DNA from: Epichloe hybrida
Lineage: Eukaryota; Ascomycota; Sordariomycetes; Hypocreales; Clavicipitaceae
Assembly (NCBI GenBank): GCA_019022495.1
Contig: JAFEKR010000016.1
Coordinates: 930,001-994,000 of the forward strand
Length of the DNA: 64,000 nucleotides
Reading direction: 5' to 3'
The notes under the pieces are model-generated. The model worked only from the letters and a program-made list of their open reading frames with translations, was not told where the DNA came from and did not search any database. The translations under genes and the position numbers were made by a program. The first letter of the stretch is position 1, and each line of letters begins with the position of its first letter. Below, in pieces: positions 12,326 to 23,512 of the stretch.

Positions 12326-12949
12326 TACTTATATTAAGTTTACTAGTAGTTCTTTTTAAAGTGTTTTTAAATAAGTAATAATAATAATTTATAGAAATAT
12401 AAAATAATTCATAGAAATAGTAAATAATATAATAAGAAGGTTTTTCTTTAAGTTATATTAGTAAAATAAAGCATTAAGTTAAATAGTATTATTAAAAAAA
12501 GTATAATATTATATATAACCTTACTTAGTTATAATAAAATTATTAAAATAATGTAATATTATAAATTCTATAACTAATTTAATAAAATAAGTAAGAATAA
12601 AAGCTTTTATATGTTAGGAGCGCAGAGGTCAAAGATAGGATGTTTATCAAAGCAAGTCTTCGAAAAACCTTTAGGCCATGCGGATAATAAAGAGGCTAGC
12701 TAGCTATAAGATAGCTATATGCTTATAGAGCAAGGTATTTATTAAAGACTACGCACATTATTAGTACTAGGTTAAAGATTAAAACCTTCACGCACTTACC
12801 CCTAGCTAGTATCTATCTAGCAGCGACTGTGATAGTCTTAGCTATCACTTCGTTCTTAACCTTTTAGTGCAAGCCGTGACATTATATGACTAGCTTTCTT
12901 TTAACCTTAATAATACTAATAACTAATAAAAAGTCTAATATTATATTTG

Positions 12950-13163
12950 TAGTATTTATAGTTAGTGTAGTTTAGGAAAAAGAATTTGTAGTGTAATATA
13001 TTATAGTTTTTTTTTTATAGTTAGTATAATGTAGTTTTTTTTTCCTTATAGTTAGTGTAGTTTGTAGTGTAGTGTAGTTTGTAGTGTAGTGTAGTTTGTA
13101 GTGTAGTGTAGTTTGTAGTGTAGTTACTACACTACACTACAAATACTACACTACACTACACGT
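12950..13163. repeat. Second T-tract/GTAGTGTAGT array with inverted end
   Basis: Begins TTTGTAGTATTTATAG, then units with long T runs, then about four copies of the 17-mer GTAGTGTAGTGTAGTTT. It closes with the complement (ACTACACTACACTAC twice), so the end can fold. Same order and orientation as the array at 11050-11240. Confidence 0.8.
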
Positions 13164-13594
13164 TTTAGTGCAATACTCTTGTCCTTGCACGGAGTACAGC
13201 CACGAATAGCTGTTAGTGTTTACCCCACGTGGGGCTTGTAGTCGTGTGAAATCATAGGGGTTGTACTGTACACTTTTCAAAAGCTCATGATATAAGATAT
13301 TACTATCATAAAATTGGATTTATTTCTTAATATAATTTTTTTACTATCGATAGTTAACTATACTTCTTTGACAATTTATTAGGAAACAATTATAGAGCAA
13401 ATCATCGCCAGCAATCCCGATTTCTTCACAAATCCAATGCATTGGCCACATATCCCTCTTTGGAATTACCGGTGACTCACTGTACAGCGGCGTGACCCTG
13501 TTGCCTAGGCAGCGCATGTAACTAGAACTAGATTAGTAAGCTTATTAGGAATGTGCGTAGGAATACTAGCGCACACGACTTTATGGCTTACCTA
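13164..13594. other. Mixed-composition spacer with an orphan Tc1-like terminus
   Basis: Less AT-biased than its surroundings. At 13461-13486 the sequence GGAATTACCGGTGACTCACTGTA resembles the right terminal repeat of the neighbouring Tc1-like element (GGAATTACTGGGACCCCACTGTA). No matching left end was found for it. No gene seen. Confidence 0.45.
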
Positions 13595-15002
13595 CAGTGG
13601 GTCCCGGTAATTCTGAAGCAGCAGTAACGCGACTATGTACCGCGCGTACCTAGTGTAATATTTAAACCGCGATTTCTTTACTAATTTAATTGTAATTTAA
13701 TTGTAATTTAAGTTTTATAATAGACAGTAAATACCTTAATAAATTCTCTATTAATTAATATAACTAATATTTAGTATACTACCTATTTACATTAGTAAGC
13801 GCCTTAATTTAGTGAGTATTATAATAATTAGCCTCTCTAAAAGCTCTTTAGCAAAATCCTCCTAGACCTTTATAGTAGCTATTTTAAGTCTAGAAAATAG
13901 TCCTATGCTCTTTATTATATATATTAGCTTAGGGTAATGCTTATAAACCTTCTATTTTAGCAATTTCTAGACATTCTTAATTAAGTTAAGGTTAGGTAAA
14001 TATAGTAGCTATAGTAGTAATTTAATCCTATTTTATAAAGTCTAATTTTATAACTAATTTTATATAGATTAAGCTCTAAATATAGGAGTATTATTATATA
14101 TAAAGATATTACTAGGTTCTAAAATTATAGGTAATTTAAACTATAGGGTATTATATATTACTTATAAAGTCATGCCTTATTATACTAATTCTAAATTACT
14201 AACTAATATATATAATAAAGAGTATTTAAAAGCGCTAAAAGCACCCTAGAATATTAGTAATTTGCGTGTTATATATGGCTTTAGTTATATAAAGTTAGGT
14301 TAAAGTCTCTCTCTCTAAAGATTTTTTATTAATTAGTTATAAGAGTTTCTCTAGAGGGCTACTTTTACTTATATAATATATAAAACACTACTCTAGCTTC
14401 TAACTATTAGAACTTACTATAGAAACCTTATTAGAAAAAAAAACCTTATATTACTATAAGATTAGCTTCTAAAGATAAAGCTATATAAATCTTAGCCTTT
14501 AAAATATATTCTCTAGTGTTAATTTTAGTTATTAAATTATATACTTATATTAAATACCCTTTTCCTTAAGGTAGTAAGTTAAAGTTATAATAGAATATAC
14601 TAGAGATACCTCCTAAAGAAGCTATTTATTCTAGATAAAGGGGTCTTTACTAATAATTTAATTAATAACTCTTTTATTATAATTAAATAATTTTTTTTAG
14701 CTATCCTAGGCGTAGTAAATCTTAACCCTTAATTTATTATTAATAGTATTATATAATACTATATACATTACCTATAGGAATGCCCTTCTCTATAGTAATA
14801 TATTATAGTAAGTAGTTTTTTCTATATAACTTATAAATCCTCCCTCTCTTATAAGGACTCTAGTTCTTTTTTTAAGTAATATAAGGTATTATAGAAGGAG
14901 TAATTATGTCTTAAAGATAGAGCCTCTATTATTATAATAAATAAGCTACTAAAAAATACGCGACTCTGGTGGAAATTCTTCGGAATTACTGGGACCCCAC
15001 TG
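13595..15002 (-). mobile_element. Tc1/mariner-like DNA transposon, RIP-inactivated
   Basis: Terminal inverted repeats CAGTGGGTCCCGGTAATTC (left) and the complement of GAATTACTGGGACCCCACTG (right) are flanked by TA on both sides. Minus-strand translation shows NNTPIFRA near 14072-14096, matching the DNAPIHRA catalytic block with D to N. Downstream is PNLNLIKNV-x-KLLK near 13950-14010, matching SPDLNPIENVW, which holds the third acidic residue of the DD34E class. Catalytic D and E codons have G-to-A changes, so the element is dead. Confidence 0.85.
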
Positions 15003-15005
15003 TAG

Positions 15006-15491
15006 TCCGCAGCTCTCCTTGTAATAGGGAAGCACAGGACCTTTTATTTATATAATAGAACTTAGATTTTATAATATCTTCACTTCATATCTATTAATTG
15101 GGGGGACTTCTTTTCACTGCATCACGTACAAGAGACCCGCCTGCCCACCGCGTCCATCAGGCTAAATTCTGCTTCGAAGAACCACAACGGACCTGGTCAC
15201 TTTATTTTCATTTCCCGCAGCCTGGTCGGCAAGTTTCAACCCCCAACAATCGCCAAATTTGACGGATCAGTCGGGCAGGATGGGCATTTATTATCGCGGA
15301 CCACGCGGACCAACTCAAAGTTGCCTCGCTTCAACTGGATGGGATTAGCCTGAAGATCCTTTCCAATGGCCACATACCCGCATAGTCTCTAGTAATTCTG
15401 AAGCTTTTTTTTTTCTTTCAAAATAAACAAAAAGACCGACACCGTTTTTACACCTCTATTGATTTCGGTTACGAAAACAAGTCCAACGACA
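15006..15491. other. Right border of RIP block and upstream region of the lactonase-like gene
   Basis: AT-richness ends near 15060. The remaining stretch has normal composition and should hold the promoter and 5' UTR of the next gene. No element recognised. Confidence 0.4.
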
Positions 15492-16912
15492 ATGTTCACG
15501 GCACTCGCTTCGCTCTTGCTCGCGGCAACTGCGCAGGCATCCTTTCTGTACGTCTCCTCGTATGACGGATACGTGACTACGCTCGATCTGAAGGGCACTT
15601 CCTCTGGTCGCGGCGCTGCAAGAGTTCCGTTGCTGAGGAGCGTGTCGTCGACGCATGGTTGCGGGGGGAGCCCGTCGTGGCTGACGCTGGATAAGGCTGG
15701 TTCGACGCTGTTTTGTGCCGACGAGGGCCTCACGACGAGGGATGGCTCGATTTGGTCGTTTGAGACGACTCGTGATGGGTTGAGGAGGTTGGACCAGGTG
15801 ATGACGCTGAGGGGACCTGTGAGTGGTACTCTTTATGGGAAGGGGCGCCGCGGTCTTGCTGTTGCTCACTAGTGAGTTGGCCTTTCCATTCATCTCATGG
15901 GAAGAAGAAGAGAAACGAGCGTGACTAATCGTCAACACCGTGGCCAGTTGGTCCGGAACCTTCACCACCTGGGACGTCTCCGACCCATCCCACCTCGCGC
16001 TCGCCCATACCAAGCAGTACAAGCTCGCCAAGCCCGGCCCCATTGCGGACAGACAGGACGCTTCACACCCTCACGAGACCGTTCTCGATCCCACCGGAAA
16101 TTTCATGGTCGTTCCGGACCTCGGCGCCGACAAGATTTACGTCTTCGCCGTCTCCAACTCCGCCGACCTCAAACTCAAGGCCCTGCCTCCCGTTCATGTC
16201 AAGCCTGGCAGCGGTCCCCGCCACGTCAGCTTTGCTGCCTTTCGTGACAAGACGTTCATGTACGTGGTGACCCAGCTGGCCAACACCATCATCAGCTACG
16301 AGGTGACGTATCCCGGCACATCTGTCCAGTTTAAGCAACTCTCCACCATCAGCACCCATGGTGTGGGCGGACATGTCCCCAAACAAGTTGCAGCCGCTGA
16401 AATCGCCGTCTCCGTGAGTTCACCTATTTCTCCTCCAACGACGCCTCGCGTCATTCTAGCCTCCAATCATAGCCCTTTCTTGTTTCTCTATCTCCGAAGC
16501 AATTGGTGGCTTCCCTTGCTAACATGCCCGTCATTTTTCTTGTTTGTTTTGCATTTAGCCTGATTCCAAAAATCTCATTGTATCTTCCCGAAGAGAAAAC
16601 GCTTTCAGCATCCCCAACTTTGACCCCAAGAACAACACCAAGATCATCTCGGATCCCCTCATCAACTTCTCCATCGACGCCGAGACCGGAAGTCTCACCC
16701 GAATTCAGGAAGTCCCCTGTGGCGGCCGCGTGCCTCGTCACTTCTCCTTCAACAAGGCCGGGACGTTGGTCGCCGTGGGTCAACAGAACGATTGGCGAGT
16801 CGTGCTGATCAACCGAGATCCACACACCGGAAAGCTTGGAAGCTTTGCGGGATATGCCGACGTTGCGGGCCCGGTTACATCGGTGGTTTTCAACGAAAAG
16901 TTGGGTAGCTGA
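15492..16912 (+). CDS. Secreted 6-phosphogluconolactonase-like (seven-bladed beta-propeller) protein
   Basis: Three exons: 15492-15871, 15948-16413, 16559-16912, giving 399 aa. Introns have GTGAGT donors, branch-like CTAAT (15924) and CTAAC (16518), and AG acceptors. The ATG at 15492 starts a signal peptide (MFTALASLLLAATAQA). The rest fits the Lactonase/7-bladed propeller family (PF10282): repeated strand patterns such as DLGADKIYVF, HPHETVLDPTGNFMVVPDLG and VPRHFSFNKAGTLVAVGQQN are the family's blade motifs. Fungal members include 6-phosphogluconolactonase-like and carboxy-cis,cis-muconate cyclase-like enzymes; the substrate cannot be told. The signal peptide argues for a secreted or cell-surface protein rather than the cytosolic pentose-phosphate enzyme. 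Confidence 0.88.
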
Positions 16913-19900
16913 TCATATTGTTTTCTTCCTCTGTTTTGACACCCACTGACGGTGTATGGATATGTAGATAGATGAAATGTAGGTAGATTGATAGCATGCG
17001 CCCCGACCCGGATTGTATATACCATCCCATGTGGTCGTTATGGAGGACATTGCATCCGCACCACTGCAACTTCCCCCATATTTGTGTCTCCGATTGATCA
17101 GCCACTTGGTGGCTGGCCGCAGCATCGATTGACTTTGCAGTGACTGGTCTCTGGCTGCCTCGCGTGCGTCATGTTGAAAGTGGACTTGGTAAGCCTCGAA
17201 AATGCTCGACGACCTATTTGGAAAGAACGGCAACATCCTGCTGGTGCCGCTGGCAGAAAACCGAGGCCTCCGTTTGCTGCAAGTGTCATATGTCAGTTCT
17301 CCCGATTCCCTAGAGTATGCTTATTGCATACTATCAAGTACTAACACGTCACTATAGTACTCCCTATCTAGTGGTATTCTCACCTAGATCTATGTACCTC
17401 CTGTATTATCAGAGGCCTTAATTGGCTTTTATCCTAGCCCATGACATCCCTGAGGGCACGCAAATTTCGCCCAGAAGCTTTCAAATAATGAGCAGCAGCT
17501 AGCATCTCATCCATCTCACTAACTTCCTGACTGACAATTTAAACTTGTTTAGTGGGGGAAATGCCAAAATAGCCAAGGCTGCTTGCTGCTCGTTATCTGA
17601 GAGCTCCTGAGCGAAATTTCGCGTGTCCTTGGAGTCAAAACCGAGCTGTCGTAGTATGTGAAAAAAGCAAAGGAGCCGGAAGCTATGATGGCCAGCATAC
17701 TATCGAATACATGCTGTCACGGAGCATGATGCATGATGTTGCATTCGGACACCTGGAGGATTGTGATAAATGAGCACAAAGTATAGATTGAACAGGCTAT
17801 TACGGACTACCACATTGAGCGTTGTTGTTCCGAGCAAACACTCGGTGTGGAACTCAGCCATTGAAGGTAAGAAGGTAGAAATCTCGGATCTGACATGGCT
17901 TGCATATTACTTCGGGGGCCATTTGCCGAGCAGTTCAAGGCTTGGAAATCTGACGTGCCGTTTGAAACATTATTGACCTTTGCCTTGGTCACAAGAAACC
18001 TTCAATTTGATTGCAGTACTATTACAGGACCGCGGGATTTGAATGTTCGATCACACTGAATGTGCCATGATGACGCCGTACTTACACTGTGATTTTGTGG
18101 TTGGCCAGGCGCGACCAGGGCTATTTAGGATAAAATTTCCAGCGTGCATCAGTGTCACCGCTCTATCGCGATACTTGAGGTTAATTCTTGTGCGGAGTAG
18201 TCCGTAATCCGTAATCCGTAATCCGTAATCCGTACTGGCAATCGATGTATAGATTATATGGAGACTCCGGACCTGACGGATCAGCATGACGCCAAATCGA
18301 TGATTCAATGGAGAGGCTAAGGCTTAGTCTGGGAATATCTTATTAGACAAAGTCCGGCGAGTTGCCCTGTAATTTTCTAGAAAGTGAGCAGCTTGGACTA
18401 TTCGTGGAAGTCTCTTCTGGAGCAGACTGAATGGAGCATAATACCCTGACAGCATCGTGCCCAAGCTCTGGGTTGCATGGGGAGAAAACACCAGATATGG
18501 CTGCTTGCTGGCTAACAGGGCATCTGGCTGGCATGCGGCCCATGGTGACTCAAGAGTCAACGCAGGCTACCTCGGCTGAGCGCTTGCAGCAGGTTTCGGC
18601 GGCGAAGGAGGAGGAGGTGCTCGGGAATCGGAGCCGTGGCCGATTCCGAGATTAAACAGACGTTGTTGCCCATGCAGCCAGAAGCAAGGCACAAAGAGCA
18701 AAGAGTCAACAAGGTGCTGCCTCGGCTGGCTTGCTGCTGCAGGACCAGGAGAGCTCTATTCGAGAGTGCAGGGGGCGTGCAATGCTCCTTCCCTACAGAT
18801 CCGTCATAAATTTCAACTCGAGTTCTGGTGCATGCATCACCACCCTGCAGCCTCATCCTGCAGCCTCATCCTGCCGCCAACGCCAACGCCAACGCCAACG
18901 CCATCAACAAGCCGACGGACCTCTCGAGAGCCCCCAATCACGACGTCGACTTGACCGATGGCAACAACTCTGGAACTCTCGAGTCGTATCGCTCCAGATC
19001 TGGGCATGAAATGCACCTGCGCTTGGTGTCTGCCTCGACAAGATGAGAGAGACGGACAGCCAAACTCGTCCAGTCAAGTAAACGGTGTCTTCAATATGGG
19101 CAAAACGGGGGACCACCCCGGCCGGCGGCTTGACTTGCCTATTATTATAACCTGCTTGGCGTGGCGCTTGAGATGATGCCGAATTGCATGAATTGGCCGC
19201 GAGTGGCCTCAACGTGTGCTTGCTCGGCCTGGTCGCTCTTGCCATCAATCAGGCGTGCCAAGGCGACATGGAACAATCAGAATTGACCCAGACGTCCCAA
19301 AAGGAAAAGGAAGAAAGGAAAGATGAAAAGGAAAAGGAAAAAGGGGGAAAATGCCCGAATGCCCAAGGGGAGGGAACCTGCCTGCCGTTGACGTGGACAG
19401 TCATGTTGTCCGATTGTCCGATACACCATCCATCTCCAACATTTGAAAGCAGAATCAATAGAAAGTACGGACTATAGACCCCGAATACGGTAGTCATTTC
19501 ATTCCGGACCCGTTCACGCATTGCATCGTTGCCCCTCCAGCCCGCGCGTCAATCCGAGTCCTCGAGCTATTTGACCTCGACAGTTGGCCACCCCGCTATC
19601 CCTGTCCAAGCAATTTGCCTTGCCATTCATCTTCAATTATCATTTGCATGACGTGAAGAGGCAAATAACGGAGACCAAACGCAAAGGCGCAAAAGCTCTT
19701 CTATTGAACAACACCGCAACCTGCCTGCTGCGCCTTGTCTTGGCGAGAGGTTGTTCGGCGACTCGGTTCACATGGGCACGTTTGTCATCAGTATGGGTTC
19801 GTCGCCCTCGCCGGCTCATTCAGACTATTCGCGGACTTCCCTTGGCCGGCCGCTTGTTCTGTTCTTTGCGAGTACCAGCCGTTTCGAAGTTCGTTGTCAT

Positions 19901-20114
19901 TAAATCTTCATAAATCTCAACTCTCAGACAGATCATTCGCTTGTGCTTTCCCGCCTCCCTTGTTGGAATCTCATTGCTCTGGAGAACCGGCACATGGAAT
20001 AATCTTGGCTTGGAGTCACACTTCTCACATCTTTGTGCTCTACTATTGTACATGTAGCCAAAGCTTCACAGAAGAGGCCCTGCATACTTTCTTCACCGCA
20101 ACTTGGTATCCGAA
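16913..20114. other. 3.2-kb intergenic region
   Basis: No convincing gene; short open frames on both strands lack recognisable domains and splice-linked partners. It holds a heptad repeat at 18201-18235, a CCAACG microsatellite near 18875-18902 and a purine-rich run near 19300-19350. The right end must contain the promoter of the Zn2Cys6 gene. Confidence 0.5.
18201..18235. repeat. Heptad repeat TCCGTAA
   Basis: Four perfect TCCGTAA units plus a variant TCCGTAC. A related CCCGTGA heptad array lies at 28193-28256. Confidence 0.9.
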
Positions 20115-22225
20115 ATGAAGTCTCCTGCAGGGTTCAAGGCGAAACGCACAATGAGCGTCAGCCGCAACACCAAGGCACACCACTCGACGGGCCGATCACG
20201 CTTGCTACCACGGTCCTCAGACACAAATCCACATGCAGCGATATCCTTATCGAATGATGACTCGTTTACGGCCTCTTTGAAGAGGAATACCAGCGATTCA
20301 GCTGTCGACTATCCGCGCAGGAGGGCCAATATAGCTGTGAGTTTCTTCTCTGCTGTAATCTGCCCTTTCGAAAATGACCGGATGGCTCACATGGCACGTT
20401 GCGAATTTAATCTCCTTCTCTTTAGTGCGAAGTCTGCCGCTCCAGAAAGTCTCGTTGCGATGGCAACAAACCAAAATGCAAGCTCTGCACTGAAATAGGC
20501 GCCGACTGCGCTTACAGAGAGCCGGGCGTGAAACTTGATGCTGGCGACAAGTTAATTCTGGAGCATCTCAACCGTATCGAGAACCTTCTACAGATGAGAT
20601 TTGCTGCCAATCAGACCAACGAAATGCACGTGTTGCAGAGTTCCCCATCCTTGAGCAACGGCACGGCAATTAGCGGCGACCATGCTTTGTTGACTGGCTC
20701 GTCCAACATGAATTCTGTCATTCACAGCGGTAGTTTCGACACATGGGGGTATACGCCTGTTGGAACCAACATCTCGACCATGCCCAAATGTCACACAAAT
20801 GCAACAATGCACCTGTTACAATGGCCGCTGATCCGTGATCTTGTGCCGCGGCCTTGCGATCCTCAGATCCTGCTTCAACTAGAGATGGCCCGGGAACCAC
20901 TTTGTACCTTGACCAGGACACATTGTGTTGATCTTTCCGAGACACAGGCGTATGTTCAAGCCTTTTTCGATCGAGTCAACATATGGTATGCCTGCGTAAA
21001 CCCTTATACGTGGCGAAGCCAGTACAGAACAGCCATGTCCAACGGGTTTCGAGAAGGCCCCGAGAGCTGTACTGTGCTGTTGGTCTTAGCCCTGGGTGAG
21101 GCAAGCCTGCGAGGGAGTATATCCCGAATTGTGCCGATTCAAGAGCCGCCAGGTCTGCAGTATTTTACGGCGGCATGGTCACTTCTTCCGGGAATGATCA
21201 CAACCAACAATGTCTTGGCAGCCCAATGTCATTTGCTTGCTGCCGCCTATCTATTTTACCTGGTTCGGCCACTCGAGGCTTGGAATTTGCTTTGCACCGC
21301 CAGTACAAAGCTACAGCTCCTCTTGATGGCCCCTGACAAGATATCTGCGCCACAACGCGAGCTTGTGGAACGAATCTATTGGAACGTGCTCTTATTCGAG
21401 AGTGAGCTCCTGGCAGAACTCGACCTCCCACACTCTGGTGTAGTTCAATTTGAAGAGAATGTGGGTCTTCCAGGAGGATTTGAGGGCGATGCTGAAGACC
21501 AAGACCAAGTCGGCAGGGATGAGCTCTGGTATTTTCTCGCAGACATTGCTTTGCGAAGATTGCTGAACCGTGTGAGCCAGCTCATTTACTCAAAGGATTC
21601 GATGGCGTCAACCACCACTAGTCTTGAGCCTGTGGTGGTAGAGCTTGACTACCAACTTACCCAATGGTATGAGAGCTTACCGCAGGCACTTCAATTCCCT
21701 TTCACGCGTACTATGCTGCAAGACCCTATCCAAGCAGTCCTTCGTCTACGCTTCTATGCATGCAAAACCATCATCTATCGCCCCTATATTCTTGCTGTCG
21801 TCGACAATGAGCAGACAGTCCTCGATCTGGTCGTTCGCGAGTGCTGCCACAAATGCCTTGAAGCGTCTGTCCGACAGTTGGAACATATCATGGAACAGTG
21901 AGTCGATCACTTCTCTCGCTTCTTTGACCTATACATTCATGACAAACTAATTAGTCTACGCAGTCAAGCAGGACATGTGCCTTACCTATGGCAAGGAGCC
22001 TTGTCTATAATCTCTCAACTCCTCCTGCTCATGAGCTCTTCGATGTGCCCATCCCTCTTGAGTATATTGCTCACAATTCTTCCACATCAACAGGCATTGG
22101 ACGTTCTTATCAATGAGGCCATTACGGAGGTGGACCACTACGCAGCTTTGGCACCGAGCTTGAGCTTGGCAATTGATATCGTCAAGGAGACTGAAATACG
22201 ACGGCAAGCATTTTTCCGCAGTTGA
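20115..22225 (+). CDS. Zn(II)2Cys6 fungal transcription factor
   Basis: Three exons: 20115-20336, 20426-21897, 21964-22225; 651 aa. The first intron (GTGAGT...TTTAG) lies just before the zinc cluster, which reads C75-x2-C78-x6-C85-x6-C92-x2-C95-x6-C102 with basic residues (RSRKSR) after the second Cys, the classical binuclear cluster. A middle-homology (Fungal_trans-type) region follows, including YVQAFFDRVNIWYACVNPYTW around residue 250 and RLRFYACKTIIYRPYI further on. A nuclear DNA-binding regulator; target genes are unknown. The neighbours (lactonase-like gene, dead APH gene) give no clear pathway. The start ATG has only an in-frame TTG above it. Confidence 0.9.
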
Positions 22226-22316
22226 GTCGGGCGTACATGCTCTGCTCTCGACAAAGGTTGCGCACATTTTGGTCGTCAGGGTTGTTCTAGTCGTGCCGCT
22301 ACATTCAGATGGAAAC

Positions 22317-22597
22317 TACAATGCCCCCCCCCCCTGAACTATTTTACAGTTTTACATGCCCCAGTTACTCGTTCCTCTCTATCAGCTGTAATTAGCTACT
22401 ATTATTAGAGAGCTATAAAGAAATTGCGGGAGGAAATATAGCGCTACAAAAGAGTAGATATATTTCTATGCACAGCTACTAGTACTTACAAAATGTACTA
22501 GCCCCTGTCTCCTCTATTTCCTAGCTAACATCTGGTTAGCTCAATTACCTCTGTCATGTAGATTTGTATAATAATTCAATTCAGGGGGTGTATTATA
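22317..22597. mobile_element. Possible MITE with C-tract terminal repeats
   Basis: The left end TACAATG followed by a run of 11 C and TGAA matches the complement of the right end (TATAATACACCCCCTGAA). The 281-base interval is AT-rich, unlike its flanks, and both ends abut TA. No coding capacity. The short inverted repeat makes this tentative. Confidence 0.4.
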
Positions 22598-22749
22598 GAC
22601 AGTTCGTTCACGGATTCGCGGTTAACTAGGGACGTCCCTCCGGGCGAAATAAAATCCTGGTCCTGGTTCTGAACGCCGAGCTGTGGTTAGGGTCCTTAGT
22701 GGTTTGTATTTCTCGCCTACCGAAACTTGTTCACCATTATTTACACATT

Positions 22750-23512
22750 ATGAGTACAAAAAAAATGGCTACCACATCCACCGCCGCGCCTTGTGATAAA
22801 ACGGGACACGATAGCAAGCTTTCAATCCCCTTCCGTAAACAGGCCGATTCCTTCCGGCTTTGCAGAGAAGCCGAAGCCATGGACTACGTACGACGTCACA
22901 CCTCGATCCCGGTACCATCAATCCTCGACATGCACTTCGGTGTGAGCGGCCATGAGCCAGGTTGGACTTTAATGGAACGAATTCCCGGGCGACAGCTAGA
23001 TGAAGCCTGGCCAATAATAACAGGAAGAGCAAGGGCGCAAACGATCTCTGAGCTTCAATCATGAATAGACCAGTTGCATCGCCTTCGCGCGCCTGGCTCT
23101 GGCTGGATTGGTTCCTGCTCTGGAGGGCCTGCGTATGACCATCGGCTGGATAATATATCAATGTGTGGCCCGTTTGCGTCTGTTGCCGACTTTCGCGACT
23201 TCCTTGTTGGCCCTGTTAATAATTGTTGACGACCTGAAAGGGTGGCCAAATGTCGTGATATGCTCCCCAACAACTATTGTATAATGTTCGCGCGTGCGGA
23301 TCTCTCATGGGAGAAGATTCTTCTTGATCCTACTACAGGCTCCATCACTGGAATTGTGGACTGGGAAATGGCGGGTTTCTGGCCTGACTTTAAAATACCG
23401 AAAAGCCTTGTTTGGTTCTCGGCCTCGACAATGGCGGATTGACATTTTGAATCAATTTATGACGGCGTGTCAGCCAGGAACTGAAGCTAACATGGAACTT
23501 GAAATGGTCTAG
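22750..23512 (+). pseudogene. Broken aminoglycoside-phosphotransferase-family (APH) kinase
   Basis: From ATG 22750 the frame shows the N-lobe of fungal APH/choline-kinase-like proteins (FRLCREAEAMDYVRRHTSIPVPSI, GWTLMERIPGRQLDEAWP). It stops at TGA 23062-23064 but continues after it as IDQLHRLRAPGSGWIGSC and PAYDHRLDN. A second stop lies near 23227, then FARADLSWEKILLDPTTGSITGIVDWEMAGFWP. The catalytic loop is normally H-x-D-L-x4-N; here the His is Arg and the Asn is Lys, while Asp remains. After about 23395 the family sequence continues in another frame (YRKALFGSRPRQW). At least two stops, one frameshift and lost catalytic residues make this a pseudogene. Confidence 0.85.

Larger units (their letters stand above)
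11291..12622. mobile_element. Element with long (about 250 bp) inverted repeats, RIP-degraded
   Basis: About 11291-11545 and 12365-12622 are inverted copies of each other, for example ATTATAAATTCTATAACTAATT on the right against its complement on the left, with further blocks such as GAAGGTTTTTCTT...AGTTATATTAGTAAAATAAAG. Only the outer and inner limits are vague. No transposase remnant was seen in the 0.8-kb centre, which carries three minisatellites, so it may be a non-autonomous TIR element. Alternatively it is an inverted duplication of another repeat. Confidence 0.6.

Noticed and set aside
15456..16043. 195-codon open frame on the minus strand
   Set aside because: It overlaps the exons of the lactonase-like gene in antisense, lacks any domain, and is explained by codon bias of the sense gene.
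16890..17289. Minus-strand gene behind the lactonase-like gene
   Set aside because: Three overlapping short frames without domain, splice signals or conserved-looking composition; more likely 3' flanking DNA.
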